From contig MNCI01006080.1 of NCBI GenBank assembly GCA_015680685.1, forward strand, positions 189,093-243,381: 54,289 nucleotides of DNA. Direction: 5' to 3'. The notes beneath the pieces are model-generated. The model made no database searches and was not told where the DNA came from. It was given only the letters and a program-made list of their open reading frames with translations. The translations under genes were made by a program, and so were the position numbers. Position 1 is the first letter of the stretch; each line of letters opens with the position of its first letter. This document shows positions 29,923 to 40,639 of the stretch, piece after piece. The stretch is from Gnetum montanum. Lineage: Eukaryota > Streptophyta > Gnetopsida > Gnetales > Gnetaceae.

Positions 29923-30838
29923 TGATGAGTGGCTAGGTACCCCTACGTCCAACCATACGAATCACGGGTGTTCATACACAACTTGGTCGAATTCCGTAGA
30001 CTATAAACACTTAACATACACCAGACCCTAACCAGTAAAACCTTGGGTTAAAATGGTCGTTGTCTTCCCAATCTTACTTGTGATGTTCTAGTGGCAATGG
30101 TTAAGTAAGATTGAGGCAACTAATTTTTATAGCTTTTCACTTATCTTTTGGCATCTAATTAAGGTATGAAAAGTAAGGAATGAAGTATTATCTAATCTAT
30201 AATTATCCTAACTTATATTCCAACTATTCCTAACATAAGTATCCGATCCCATCTTCTGAGCATGTTCTGAGCATCTCCTAAACACTTCTAGGTTACCAGA
30301 CATTAAGCGTCACTAGGTTTACCAAGTGTTGGATTTACGTTCGAGATGGTCGTACTTATGGTCTTTATGAACTACAAATGAGTGATAGCGATTAAGATAA
30401 CAATAATAGAAACTTAAGTAATTATAAAAGCATAAACATATTAAGCTATTGAATGCATAAAATGGCTAAGTCCAAATGCTGTAGTTGTCTTTATTGTCGT
30501 CACGCGAATGGGCTTAAATACATCAACGCTCGAATAAAGAGCCAGTCACTTTTCTTACACCTACTATGGGCACTTGGAAAATATTCTATCTCCTATGGGA
30601 ACAAACTACAAGAGCTTCGCTACAACTAACAAAAAGGTACCTCAATGAGGTAGAAGGCCCTCTTATTTATAAGCCAAAAAAGGCACCACGTAAACGAGTC
30701 CACATCGAAGCATGGAAGGATGCGTCGACGGAGCTACGTCGACGGGGTCATGTATACGGGGCCACGTCGACACGGTCATGTATACGAGGTCCCGTATACG
30801 CGGCCTAGTAGACGCAGTGATCAACTAACACTACATAA
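29923..30838 (-). mobile_element. 5' LTR of element B
   Basis: It starts TGATGAGTGG and is colinear with 17525-18456. Its outer end has decayed: it reads CACTACATAA where the other copy has CACGTCATCA, yet the GCAAG duplication directly abuts. TATA box CTTATAAATAAGAGGG on the minus strand lies at about 30660-30675, with the GTATAC/GTCGAC array at 30715-30805. Confidence 0.92.
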
Positions 30839-30843
30839 GCAAG
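30839..30843. repeat. Target-site duplication of element B, right copy (GCAAG)
   Basis: This is the partner of 17520-17524. Excising B with one copy restores the reading frame of A gag. Confidence 0.9.
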
Positions 30844-32055
30844 GATGGAGATGGTTCCACCTCCTCGAGGTAAGTTGATTTTTCCTCTTCATTATTATGG
30901 ACCTTTGTTACTTTAAGAGTTTGGTCCTGTTGAGATCTTTCAACATTCTCCCATTTGGTGATTTTTCCTTCTTCTTTTGCTACCTACTTAATAAGATCTT
31001 GGAATTGGTGGATTCGTAGTTCATATAGTTGCCCTAGGGCATACATCCCTAGGGTCTCCCTTGTTTCATTATGGAGATCATCAATGATGTGACACATTAG
31101 CCTTTCAACGAAGAACCCATGGCCTAGGAATTTATTTAACAACGAGTAATATCTTTCCAAGGCCATGTTTAAGGGTTTATGTTGCCCTTGTTTCCACTCT
31201 TAGATTTGTCTCCTCAAGGCTGACACTCTTGCATAGGTTTGATATCTTCATTGAAGAGTTCTACCATTGTCAACCAATGATCAATTGATTTTGGCTTTAA
31301 AGACCTGTTCCATACTTTTGGTTGGCTAAAAAGTGTCATAGGAAAGAGCTTAAGTCTTTGCCACCCATTATCAATATTGTTCCATGCACAAGAATCATAG
31401 AAGGCTTCTAAATGATGTTGCGAATCTAAATCATAGCCTCTTGAAAACTTGGGAAAGTTGTTTAAGTTAAGCCTAGGTAGATGTCTTTCCTTACGATGCT
31501 TGTGGGATATTTGAATAGCCTCTTGTATATGCATTAGGCTTTTAGTGGACAACAAGGGTTCATCGCCACTAAGTAGGTTATGAGTTCGTGAGTTGGGACG
31601 ATGTTGTCTTTGTTCATGTTATCATTCTTGACTTTACCTGTGGGTTTGATTTTTATTTCTACGTCGATCCCTTGAGAAATAGTCATCCATGTCATGACCT
31701 AACATTGAAGGAGTAGAGGAAGAGAGAGAACTGGAAGACTCATCATGACTTTTGTAAGTCTCCCAATCATCCCTTGATATACACTTGCTAACCATTGGGA
31801 AGGTCCTAGGCCTTTTGACCACCCGATGCCCCCTCCCCCCCCCTCCCCCCTTGTTCTAGGATATGTCCTGTCCTCACTAAAGGTGTCTAAGTTGGATTAC
31901 AAGAGTCCTTGAGTATCATTGGAGTGTCCATGAACATAGGAAACTCCTATATAAGATTGAGTACTCCATACTTCTTTGTCATCATAAATTGCATTGGTTC
32001 TCTAATGAATTGCCTTGCTAATTGTTGCATTAACATTATCTTGTGAGAGAGACAT
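30844..32055 (-). pseudogene. gag of element A, amino-terminal and capsid part
   Basis: ATG at 32055-32053 gives MSLSQDNVNATISKAIH, homologous to the F start MSLLQDYNNATSSEAIH. Downstream are SLMHIQEAIQISHKHRKERH, LNLNNFPKFSRGYDLDSQHH, the capsid core (EAFYDSCAWNNIDNGWQRLK, VWNRSLKPKSIDHWLTMVEL) and ALERYYSLLNKFLGHGF with LMCHIIDDLHNETRETLGMY. The frame then enters an acidic linker and stops at the insertion of B. A 22-bp pyrimidine run (31828-31850) interrupts the N-terminal part. Frameshifts are present near 31860 and 31210. Confidence 0.8.
31828..31850 (-). repeat. G-rich tract (sense strand of A gag)
   Basis: The minus strand holds G runs of six, nine and five separated by single A bases. 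Such a tract can form a G-quadruplex, or it may be a slippage or sequencing-error site. It lies in the gag of element A where F has no equivalent run. Confidence 0.7.
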
Positions 32056-32117
32056 TGTTGTGAAATTTTGTGTGACTTAATTGCAATTAATTTTCTTTTT
32101 AAAAGATATATCATTAA

Positions 32118-32124
32118 TATTTTG
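32118..32124. repeat. Target site of the E-family solo LTR (TTTTG / CTTTG)
   Basis: The five bases before the solo LTR are TTTTG (32120-32124) and the five after it are CTTTG (33716-33720). One C-to-T difference is consistent with an aged duplication. Confidence 0.7.
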
Positions 32125-32387
32125 TGTTGATGCATAAATTTTGGTCGCACCAACACTGGGAAAGAAAACTCATTTTAGGAGACTATTGCCTAGGGTGCCT
32201 CCTATATGGGTACGGAAACCTGGGAATAGTTTCAGCTAGAGAGGGCTACGTGGCCTTTTGCAAATAATAAACTAGATAGAAATTTGGAATTTAAATCATA
32301 TAATTATCTTCAATACAAATAGGTAATTAAAAGAATTGAATTTTCCCTGGTCCCGCTGATGCTGTTGTTCCATGACTGCCGATGATA

Positions 32388-33388
32388 TCCATTACTAGGC
32401 AGGAAGACCACGATCGCCACGAGAGAGGGAGNGTATCCATTACTAGGCAGGAAGACCACGATCGCCACGAGAGAGGGAGAGAGAGAGAGACTACCCACTG
32501 CAGTCTGCACAGGGTAGCAACTGAAGCTCTTAAAGCCTGCTATCATCTACCACCTTTTGTGCACTACTGCAGAGAGGAAGATCGTTCACCCACATCTGCA
32601 CCACCATGACAAGCTCCTACCATCATTGAGAAGACCCGTAAGGATTTGATTTTGAGCCACTAGCTCCTGCCTTGGACCCTTCTCGAAGATCAACTAGAAG
32701 CCTGTAAAGAAAAGAAAAGAAAAGAGGAAACTATTTCTTACTGGAGAGGAAGCTGCCCCTCCAGATTGAGAGCCAGAGCCTGTTTTGGGACTCCCTTCCA
32801 TCCTCTCCCCCAGAGCCCCCCTCTAGACTCCATTTTATAGCTACTGCGGCCATCCATAATGATGTGTACATTTCATGTAATAGCTAGAAAAACTGCCATC
32901 ACCTCTTGTGCAATAACTCCCACATTCTTCAATTAAGTGTCCACTTATGCCCGTAACCATCGTAACTTCCAAAATGTTTGCTATTAATGACCATAACCAC
33001 CATCATTTATGACCGTAACNCTGCAGTTACGGTCATTAGTGACAAGGCTGCAGTTATGGTCATTAGTGGCAAACGTTTCAGAAGTTACGGTGTTACGGTC
33101 ATAAATGATGGTGGTTATGGTCATTAATAGCAAACATTTTGGAAGTTACNGTTTTGGGACTCCCTTCCATCCTCTCCCCCAGAGCCCCCCTCTAGACTCC
33201 ATTTTATAGCTACTGCGGCCATCCATAATGATGTGTACATTTCATGTAACAGCTAGAAAAACTGCCACCACCTCTTGTGCAATAACTCCCACATTCTTCA
33301 ATTAAGTGTCCACTTATGCCCGTAACCATCGTAACTTCCAAAATGTTTGCTATTAATGACCATAACCACCATCATTAATGACCGTAAC
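32388..33388. repeat. Assembly-join duplications around Ns at 32432, 33020 and 33150
   Basis: TATCCATTACTAGGCAGGAA and what follows is repeated across the N at 32432. The 238 bp from 32782 to 33019 reappear from 33151. The 129 bp between the last two Ns are the reverse complement of about 33331-33459. Together these show three contig ends of one LTR strung together. Confidence 0.88.
32468..32490 (+). repeat. GA microsatellite
   Basis: A (GA)n-type run (GAGAGAGGGAGAGAGAGAGA) occurs in the solo LTR. A shorter version ends the duplicated block left of the N at 32432. Confidence 0.8.
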
Positions 33389-33600
33389 CACCGTAACTTC
33401 TGAAACGTTTGCCACTAATGACCATAACTGCAGCCTTGTCACTAATGACCGTAACTGCAGTCATTAATGACCGTAATTACCATAACTTCCAAAACGTTTG
33501 TCACTAATGTCTATAACTGCCACCATTAATGACCATAATTTCCATAAATTCCAAAGTGTTTGTCACTAATGTTTGTAACCACCGTCATTAATGACCACCA
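33331..33600 (+). repeat. Degenerate minisatellite (about 60 bp units) in the solo LTR
   Basis: Four imperfect units each carry CCGTAACTTCCAAAATGTTT-like and CATTAATGACCGTAACC-like parts. In element orientation the array lies upstream of the TATA box, in U3. The repeated TAACTG / GGTTACGG words resemble plant MYB-type sites, by eye only. The segment 33021-33149 is an inverted extra copy created by the assembly joins. Confidence 0.75.
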
Positions 33601-33765
33601 CCCAACGGTTTAAATTCCCACTATTTGCATGATTTTTATTATGGTTATTAAGAGAGAGAAATAGAGACATTGATAATTATGGCCCCATGCAAGCATGGGA
33701 GTGTTGACATCAACACTTTGTTATAGCAATCTTGTATGATATAACTAATGTAGAGAACTAGCATT

Positions 33766-33784
33766 GTCCCTGGCAACAACGCCA
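33766..33784 (-). promoter_or_regulatory. Primer-binding site of element A
   Basis: The minus strand reads TGGCGTTGTTGCCAGGGAC, one base after the LTR. It equals the Athila/Tat-type PBS apart from CC to TT, as expected from C-to-T decay. Confidence 0.88.
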
Positions 33785-33785
33785 A

Positions 33786-34635
33786 TGATGAGCAATAGGG
33801 TACCCCTACACTCAACCATACGAATACGAGTGTGTACGCACGATCTAGTGAAACTCCATGGACGAACTAGTTGTGGCACCTAAACAATTATACATTCATC
33901 ACAGTTCACTATCTTCCCACCTAGACTAGTATTTACTTTGTCACGTATGGTTTAGTCCAGAGTGAGGTGTATGATGTGATTTCTAACACTAAGCTACTCC
34001 TAGAGACAATGAGAAAGAATCTTGATTAAGTTAATAAGCAATATGAAGAAAAATCTAAGCTAGCCTAAGTGGGATGAGCATTCGCCCTTAATCATCTGTA
34101 CCCATCTTAGACCTCGTATACTACTTCTGGGGTTACCAAGTGCACATTACTTGAGAACTACTTAATACGCTACTAAATTACCAAGTAGTTACACTTAAAT
34201 GTTCATGATTAAGATGTACTCATTCCGCATTAACAATAGGAATAGTAAATGACAATAAAGAAATATTAACTAAGAAAATAATAATTAATAATTAATAATT
34301 AGACAATTAAAAACTAAGTGAATGCTATAATGATGGAGTAATCTTGATCTTTATTGTCGATTGTGTGTGTGTCCAAGTACGTCACACTCAAACAAAGGTT
34401 CCATATAATTACAAACATCACACTACGAGCATGCACTTGGAAAAGGAACTGAAAATTAATTTAAAATTGATAAAAAGACTCAACCCTAAAGGTTTAACAA
34501 AGTTTGTCTTTTTTTAAGCCCGAGTGCTATATTTATAGGCTAACATAGGAATCACGATATCGTTACCTAGGTTGCGATATTGCGCACCTGATATCGTGTA
34601 TTCAATATCGGGTCCTGGCAAAACACGATTCATCA
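33786..34635 (-). mobile_element. 5' LTR of element A
   Basis: 850 bp, TGATGAG to TCATCA. TATA box CCTATAAATATAGC on the minus strand at about 34526-34540. The upstream array holds GATATC, CGATATTG and CAATATCG words (34555-34612). It is colinear with the 3' LTR and with the LTR of F. Confidence 0.92.
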
Positions 34636-34640
34636 AAAGG
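34636..34640. repeat. Target-site duplication of element A, right copy (AAAGG)
   Basis: This is the partner of 10401-10405. Confidence 0.9.
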
Positions 34641-35260
34641 TATGACATATGCCACTATAAACATCCAAAACATTATTGCCCAATTTTGTCACACTTACAA
34701 TAGTCTGGGATGTATGCCTTAAATCTAAAATTTGTCAAAAGACAAGCACCTAGAAAGTTACCTTATCCTCAAAGTGACTATAGGCAGCAGTTCAACAAAA
34801 AATAATACTACTAATGTGAAATGCCACCAAAGGCTTAAGACTATTATAAGTAGTCACATAACCCATAGTCATGAAGGATGTCATCACCAAGGTAGTAGTA
34901 CCCTCACAGACAACCAGATTCTTACGAGTACTATGTCCAATAGGTAGTGTCACCAAGTGGATCTATTATTCACACATCTTCCTACAATTATTATTTTACC
35001 AAATATCATACACCTATCACTCTGCAAATTGAATCTTCCTTCACATACACTCATCACCACTCGCAACATCATATATCCTATGCCTTCACTCTTTTGTCAC
35101 TTGCACCACCTATGAAGGGTGAAATTGCTTTGTAGCCTTAGTATTAGAATGCCATAAGAGTTGTGAACTTGCAAGTGGATTATAATTCACGTGGTTCCTA
35201 GCATAAGCCTTAGAAAAGGCCATTTCTTAGCCTAGTAATCCACACAAATCATCATAGGCA
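34641..35260 (+). pseudogene. gag zinc knuckle and tail of element C
   Basis: YDICHYKHPKHYCPILSHLQ, a stop, then GMYALNLKFVKRQAP and RKLPYPQSDYRQQFN match B (CDICQYQHPKGCCPVVSHLQ; VYALNLHLAQWQTPRRLPYP). The first knuckle Cys is Tyr. The tail to about 35135 is Ser/Thr/His-rich like the tail of B. Confidence 0.75.
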
Positions 35261-35263
35261 TCT

Positions 35264-35660
35264 ATGATTATGAAATCCTCTCAAACTAACCAAGGGATAT
35301 CTACTAAGCAACCTTTAAATCAAAGATCTCAAAATATTCAACCTATCATGTTGACTCATGCCATTATAAATTGGATTAGTTCAAGACATCTTCCCAAGAA
35401 AAGAACTAATCCTAGAAGTCCCTTCATCTACTTATGGATTGTAGGAAATGATCCATGTAAAACTCTATTAGAGTTGGGTACTAATGTGAATTTGATTTCC
35501 TAAGAGATGTACATAACATGGAGCCTGTCTCCACTTAAAAAATGCAATATCATGTTAGATCTTACAGACCAATCCATTACTATTTCCTTAGAATCAATAG
35601 AAGATATTGTGACTGCCATCAATGAGTGATCATATTTGACAAAGTTCCTAGTGATCCATA
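35264..35660 (+). pseudogene. Aspartic protease region of element C
   Basis: An open stretch ends with YLWIVGNDPCKTLLELG then TNVNLIS and a stop. The catalytic Asp is Glu (LLELG for LLDLG). After the stop come EMYITWSLSPLKKCNIMLDL and LTKFLVIHMDNCKEDFLIII, matching the protease half of B at 27161-26925. Confidence 0.7.
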
Positions 35661-36329
35661 TGGACAATTGTAAGGAAGACTTTCTTATCATCATAATGAG
35701 GTCGTAGCTAAGTACAATTGATGCCAAGTTAGAAATCAAAGACCTCTCCTTGAAAATCTTCAAGGAAAGTAAATTTAGTAAGATAAATAAGAAGAGGATT
35801 TCATGCATTGTGTAAAGAGATACATGGTGCAATTGCATACAAAAGATATGGGTAATCAAAAGCATAGAAATCTAAATAAGCAAAAGATGTGTCTAATTCA
35901 CAAGTGCTCAAATGTACGTGTATGTAAAAGCGATAGAATAAGAGGACACATAGTGGTTAACCATAGATGAAAATTTCATTTCTACAATGTGCATGGAACT
36001 AGCAAAGGTCCTTACAAGTACATACATAGATAAGATGCATGAAATGAAATGAATCAAGGATCAACTCTTAGATTTAGAGAATAGTACATAACTAAAGACA
36101 TGTTGGAGAGATTTGTAAGTTCAAAAAACCTCCAAATTAAATCCCTTAAATCTAAAAACATTATCAGAATCTTTCAAATATGTGTTCTTAAACAATTAAA
36201 AATTGATAATTATAAATATCTATCTCAATAAAGAGCAAAAATGGAAGTTATTAAAATTAGTTGACAAATAGCGAGAAATCTTTACATGGTTATTTGATGG
36301 ATTGACAAGGATAGATCCACACATATGCT

Positions 36330-37460
36330 AACATCAAGTCTACATAGACTCTATTGTCAAGCCCATGAAATAGCCACAAAGAAGGTTGAATCCAAATTTG
36401 AAACAAGTTCTCAAAAAGGAGGTTAAAAAGCTCCTTAAGGTATGATTCATCTATCTTATGGTAGATAGTGAGTGGATAACTTTACTTATCATTGTATGAA
36501 AGAATGGAGGATGCTAGAGAGTTTGCATAGATTTTAGGCTATTGAACATGGCTAGTTTCAAATTTATTTTTCCTTGTCATTTGTCAATTATGTGTTCAAC
36601 ACCATCATAGGGCATAGATACTACAATTTTCTAGATGGATATAGTGGCTATAATCAAATCTAAATCGCTCAAGAAGACTAGGCATAGATCACATTCATAA
36701 GTTCTTAAGGGACTTTTCCATATAGAAAGATGTCCTTCATACTATGTAATGCTCTTGCAATCTTCCAATGCCTTATTCTTAGCATTTTTAAGTAATAAAT
36801 TGGCAGTGATACAAAAGTCTTTATGAATAACCTATCCACATATGTTATCAATTTTGAATAAGCATTAGAACACCTAGATTAGGTACTAGAGTAACATGTT
36901 GACACAATCTATAACTCAACTAGTAGAAAAAGGCATTAAGGTGGATTCAAAAAAGATAAGGGTCATTTAAGGAATCACCATATTTCCTTAAATAGTTAAA
37001 GATGTGAGGTTATTCCTTAAGCATACTAGATACTATAGGTGCTTCATCAAAAATTTATCAAGAATCATGAAACCATTAGTAGAGCTCACTAAGAAGGATC
37101 TGACATTTGAATGGACTAAAGAATGTGAGTAGACATTCCAACTATTGAAGTAGAAGCTTGTAGAAATATCAATCATACAAGCACCTGATTGGTCCAATCC
37201 ATTTCACATCATGATAGATGCATCTAATTTCATCTTGGAAGTAGTATTCATACAAATGAATGATAAAAAAATGTCCATATTACATCCATTGGACTAGAAG
37301 AAGCATTAAAGGTTAAAAACTTAACTATACCATAACCAAAAAAGAACTAATGGTATTGGTGTATGCCTTTGATAAATTTAGGCACTATGTTCTTGAATAT
37401 CCTATTTTTTGTACACATTGATGACAATGTCATCTATTTTCTTATGAACAAACCAATGGT
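36330..37460 (+). pseudogene. Reverse transcriptase and RNase H of element C
   Basis: RT blocks: RVCIDFRLLNMASFKFIFPC, then NFLDGYSGYNQI, MSFILCNALAIFQCLILSIF, and the catalytic box reads KVFMNNLSTY (codons 36823-36831), so both aspartates are Asn. Then RYYRCFIKNLSRIMKPLVEL, TKKDLTFEWTKECE, and RNase H blocks IQAPDWSNPFHIMIDASNF and YTLMTMSS. Stops are frequent. The region 35661-36329 between protease and RT holds only decayed linker. Confidence 0.8.
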
Positions 37461-37689
37461 AAGCCTATAGGAATTTAATTTAATAATGGTAGATTGGAAG
37501 GAAATCAAGAATGTAGTTATCAATCATTTGTCTTTGTTAAGAAGAGATAATAAGACTAATGAGAAGCCTTTGTCCAATTAATTCATTAATGAAGTACTTT
37601 TTCTCAAGGTAGTCAAGGCTTTAACACAAGGGGTTAAAAATTAGTATAATGAAGTCCTCTCATATTAATTTATACATGAGACACCTAAC

Positions 37690-38800
37690 GAATGGGATTG
37701 TAAGAGGAAATAATAGCTCCTCCACCAAGTTAAGCATTAACGGAAATAAAGGGTAATCTCTATAAAATCTATGTATATGACCTCATACAATAGTATGTAT
37801 TTGATGATGATCAACTTCAAGTTCTCTAGGATCCTCATGAAGGTCCTTGTGGGGGCCACTATGCGAGAAGAAGAATGAGCATTAAAATCCTAATGGCATG
37901 ATACTTTTAGCCAACAATCTTTTGGGATGCCCTGCCCATTCATATGAATGATGTCAATGAAATGGAGGAACCTCAACAATGGATCAAACCACTAAAGCCT
38001 TTTGATCTTTGGAGAATTAACTGTATGAGATTTATCACCCTAATTTCGAATACAAAGTCTTACATCATTGTTGTTGTCTAGTATTGTACTAAATGGGTTG
38101 AAGTTACAACAATGACAAATTGTACTTCCTCTACTATAGCTTGATTCTTTAAACAATAGGTCGTAAATAGGTTTGTTATACCTAGGGCACTCATTTTCGA
38201 TAATAAAACTCATTTCACAGGTTCTAGGTTTTGAAAGTTAATGTAACAATTGTAGGTAAAGCATAAGCCTATAATACCCTATTACCTCGAATCCAAAGCT
38301 CAAGCTAAAGTTACCAATAGGAATATTACTAAATTTCTAATAAGATAAATTAGTGGAAATAGAAAATACTAAAGCACAAAACTCAGTAATGACCTATGTG
38401 GCTATTCATCAATCTAGAAACATCATATAGGCTAATTTCCCTATAAGTTAGTTTATAAAAAGTTACTTAAACTTCCAATTCAAATAGAACTCTATACACT
38501 TATAACTACATGCAACCTTGACTTAAATATTAACATAAGATAAAAGGAAAGATTAATGATACTCAATGTGTAATATAAGAATCAAAGGGTAACCCTCAAG
38601 ATTAACAAAATACATAAGGCATAGAACAAGCAATGACAAGACATCAGAATAAGAAGATTTGAATTTTAACTAGGAGACAAGGTTCTCTACTGGAATCCCA
38701 TGTATGTGCTACAATAAAATGAGTTTCAAATCTTGTGGAAAGACCATTATATTATGCATTCAAATTTTCCTTCTGGGACCATGACTATTTACCATGTAAT
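37690..38800 (+). pseudogene. Integrase of element C
   Basis: The zinc-finger part shows LQDPHEGPCGGHY and IKILMA-YFWPTIFWDALP. The core shows YCTKWVEVTTMTNC, NRFVIPRALIFDNKTHFTGS and QAKVTNRNITKFL (the catalytic GQAE is decayed). The C-terminal part shows PYKLVYKKLLKLPI, GDKVLYWNPMYV and FPSGTMTIYHV, matching B. Non-functional. Confidence 0.75.
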
Positions 38801-40639
38801 GTGCTCACAAAATCACATGTTGGTCAACATCTAGTAAGGAAAGCCCTTCGAAGACTTTCAAACAATGAAGCCCAACCATAGCACCTCAATGAAAGGGAAA
38901 GTATGGCATCCTTCTATCATTACCTTAGCTAGAATCTTAGAAATTCTTTCAATAGAAGTTAGTAAACATTTCCTTCTTAGTGCCTACAATGAGAATTGAA
39001 TCAATTGTATGGCATTTTATTTGAACACAATATGTACACAGACACAGTTGCATGAACAACAATAAAAGCAAGATTTCTTTCATCCATTGTAGCACTTGGA
39101 TTAATTTAACTCTACTTTGTAGCAATTAACTTTAAATGTAATTTATTTTTTATTAAGCGTTTAATATTATAAGTCATAATTAACGTGAGTACGACTACTT
39201 TGAACATAATATATTAATGCTTGATAATTTTAGCAATAGATACTTAGTATGCCCAAGAGTAGATAGTTGGTATCATAGTAGTGTTAATATATATTTAGGA
39301 TATGTATAGAAAGTTGGAATGGATGCTCCACATTTAGGATAGTTTAGTCAATTTAAATATTTTATACACCTTGATGACACTTAATAATAAAACTATTATT
39401 TAGGATGACACTCAATTTAAAGTTTTAATATTAGACATTAAAAATAATAAAAAAGTTATAAAAATAAATATCCTACACCTCGATGACACTTAATCATACA
39501 AACGAGTTAACACAAGTGACAACTAGGAAGACAATGACTAGTGACCATGTCTTTCACCATCTAAGAATATAGGCTGCTTAGGTAAAACATAATCCATAGA
39601 ATTAAATTGGATCATGTGTACATGCTACTGATTCATATGGTTAAGCCTAGGAATATCGATTGCTCATCAATTGTAAGCATGTAGAAAGAGATTAAATTAA
39701 ACCCAAGAAATGAGACATTGTAAATCCTAACTACTACTTCAACTTAGTTTTTGTAACTCTAAATCATTTATAGCATAGACTAAGATGTTTCTTCTGAGAT
39801 GTATGCAGAGTAATGAAAAAATATCCTACTCAATATTTAGCTCCAACAATAATTGACATGTTACTAAATTATTATTTGAATGTTGTAATCGCAAGGTATG
39901 TGATTGCGAGAGGTATTTATTTATTTTAGTAGATAAAATTATAAGAATGACATTATCTTTGTTCATGAAGTTTATGGATTTTTGAAAACTCATAGTTTCT
40001 TTGTAAATGATAATACCTACTTAATAAAATGCAACCTTGATCGATTGAAATCCTTAAGGATATGCTTAATCAAAATTACTTTTCATATGAACATTTAATA
40101 GGTTGGAATTGCTTATATGAACTTAATGATTAGTAGATTATTCCCCAACCTTTGTGTGTGCAAGCTTAAAGTTTCTAAGATGGAAAAATAAGTGAAAGTT
40201 TAAATTTCCTTGGATACTCTCCAATAATGGACTTGTTAAGAGCTATACAAGAAAAAAGTTTAATTAAAGCTATAGAATCTTGATGAATTAATGATTTATG
40301 AGTGATCACCAAATAGCCTACAAATTTATATAATGCCACTTTGAGGGTGTGCTCCATGAATGTATGAGACATTATTAATTTTATGTTTGTCATAGGGCTA
40401 GATCAATAGGATGGATAGATTGGTTACAAATTCCACTTGTTGAATTATAAAGCTAAAATGTTGAGGGTTGTTAAGGTTAAAAGAAAAGGATTCTTAACAT
40501 TGTGCCATTAAGATTGGATGATAATGTTGTTATGTTATTAAACCACCATAATTGGGCATTAATGTTGGGCATGTGAGAGACACACAACAAATTAATCTCC
40601 TTGTCCTTTATGTGTCTCTTAAATTTTGGCTATTTAAGT
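38801..40639 (+). other. Probable spacer of element C; no gene seen
   Basis: AT-rich, with no coding frame I can support. About 40390-40445 (AGGGCTAGATCAATAGG .. TTCCACTTGTTGAATT) loosely matches the spacer block of B (CTATGGGGAGGACCCACTTG) at the right distance from pol. A small imperfect repeat (TACACCTTGATGACACTTAA at about 39364 and CTACACCTCGATGACACTTA at about 39473) is present. Confidence 0.35.

Larger units (their letters stand above)
17525..30838 (-). mobile_element. Element B: near-complete Athila-like Ty3/gypsy retrotransposon (13.3 kb)
   Basis: LTRs of 932 and 916 bp, PBS (29921-29903), PPT (18472-18457) and a perfect GCAAG duplication mark both ends. In element order: gag (29776 to 27421), protease, RT, RNase H and integrase (27300 to 23750), a 1.6-kb noncoding spacer, an internal promoter-like module (22090-21960), the aORF (21552 to about 18600), PPT and LTR. 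RT block styles (NWQKSDLMVQEGIVLGH, RSFLGHTGYYRRFI) and the FTDDFS box are those of the Athila lineage. It is inserted in the gag of element A. Stops and frameshifts make it non-functional, but domain order is complete. Confidence 0.92.
32125..33715 (-). mobile_element. Solo LTR of the E family inside the leader of element A
   Basis: It starts TGTTGATG and ends CATCAACA (8-bp terminal inverted ends), and both ends match the E1 LTR at 842-2871. A minus-strand TATA box, GCTATAAAATGGAG, lies at about 32829-32842. No internal region or PBS follows, and A's leader continues on both sides (F leader AACAAAG..ATATATCTTT), so it is a solo LTR formed by LTR-LTR recombination. Ns at 32432, 33020 and 33150 with flanking duplicates inflate the length; the true LTR is probably about 1.2 kb. 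Confidence 0.85.
10406..34635 (-). mobile_element. Element A: non-autonomous Athila-like retrotransposon (gag + aORF, no pol)
   Basis: LTRs at 10406-11350 and 33786-34635, a PBS at 33784-33766, a PPT at 11365-11351 and a perfect AAAGG duplication define a complete element. Removing nested element B with one GCAAG copy leaves about 10.9 kb, of which about 1.6 kb is the E-family solo LTR. In element order it holds: leader, gag (32055 to 30844, then 17519 to about 16380), noncoding spacer, internal promoter-like module and aORF (14311 to about 11400). No protease, RT, RNase H or integrase signal exists between gag and spacer. F (52212 onward) belongs to the same family by LTR and gag. Confidence 0.85.
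34641..38800 (+). mobile_element. Element C: older Athila-like pol-bearing element, right part
   Basis: From the zinc knuckle of gag it runs plus-strand through protease, RT, RNase H and integrase in the usual order, with decay throughout. Its left part is the short piece at 10346-10405. No LTR of C was identified. By decay it is older than A, B and F. Confidence 0.8.

Noticed and set aside
33331-33600. CRISPR-like array
   Set aside because: Repeats are degenerate, without constant repeats and unique spacers, and sit inside a plant LTR.
10406-34635. tRNA genes suggested by PBS motifs
   Set aside because: The PBSs are short complements to tRNA 3' ends next to LTRs; no cloverleaf can be formed around them.
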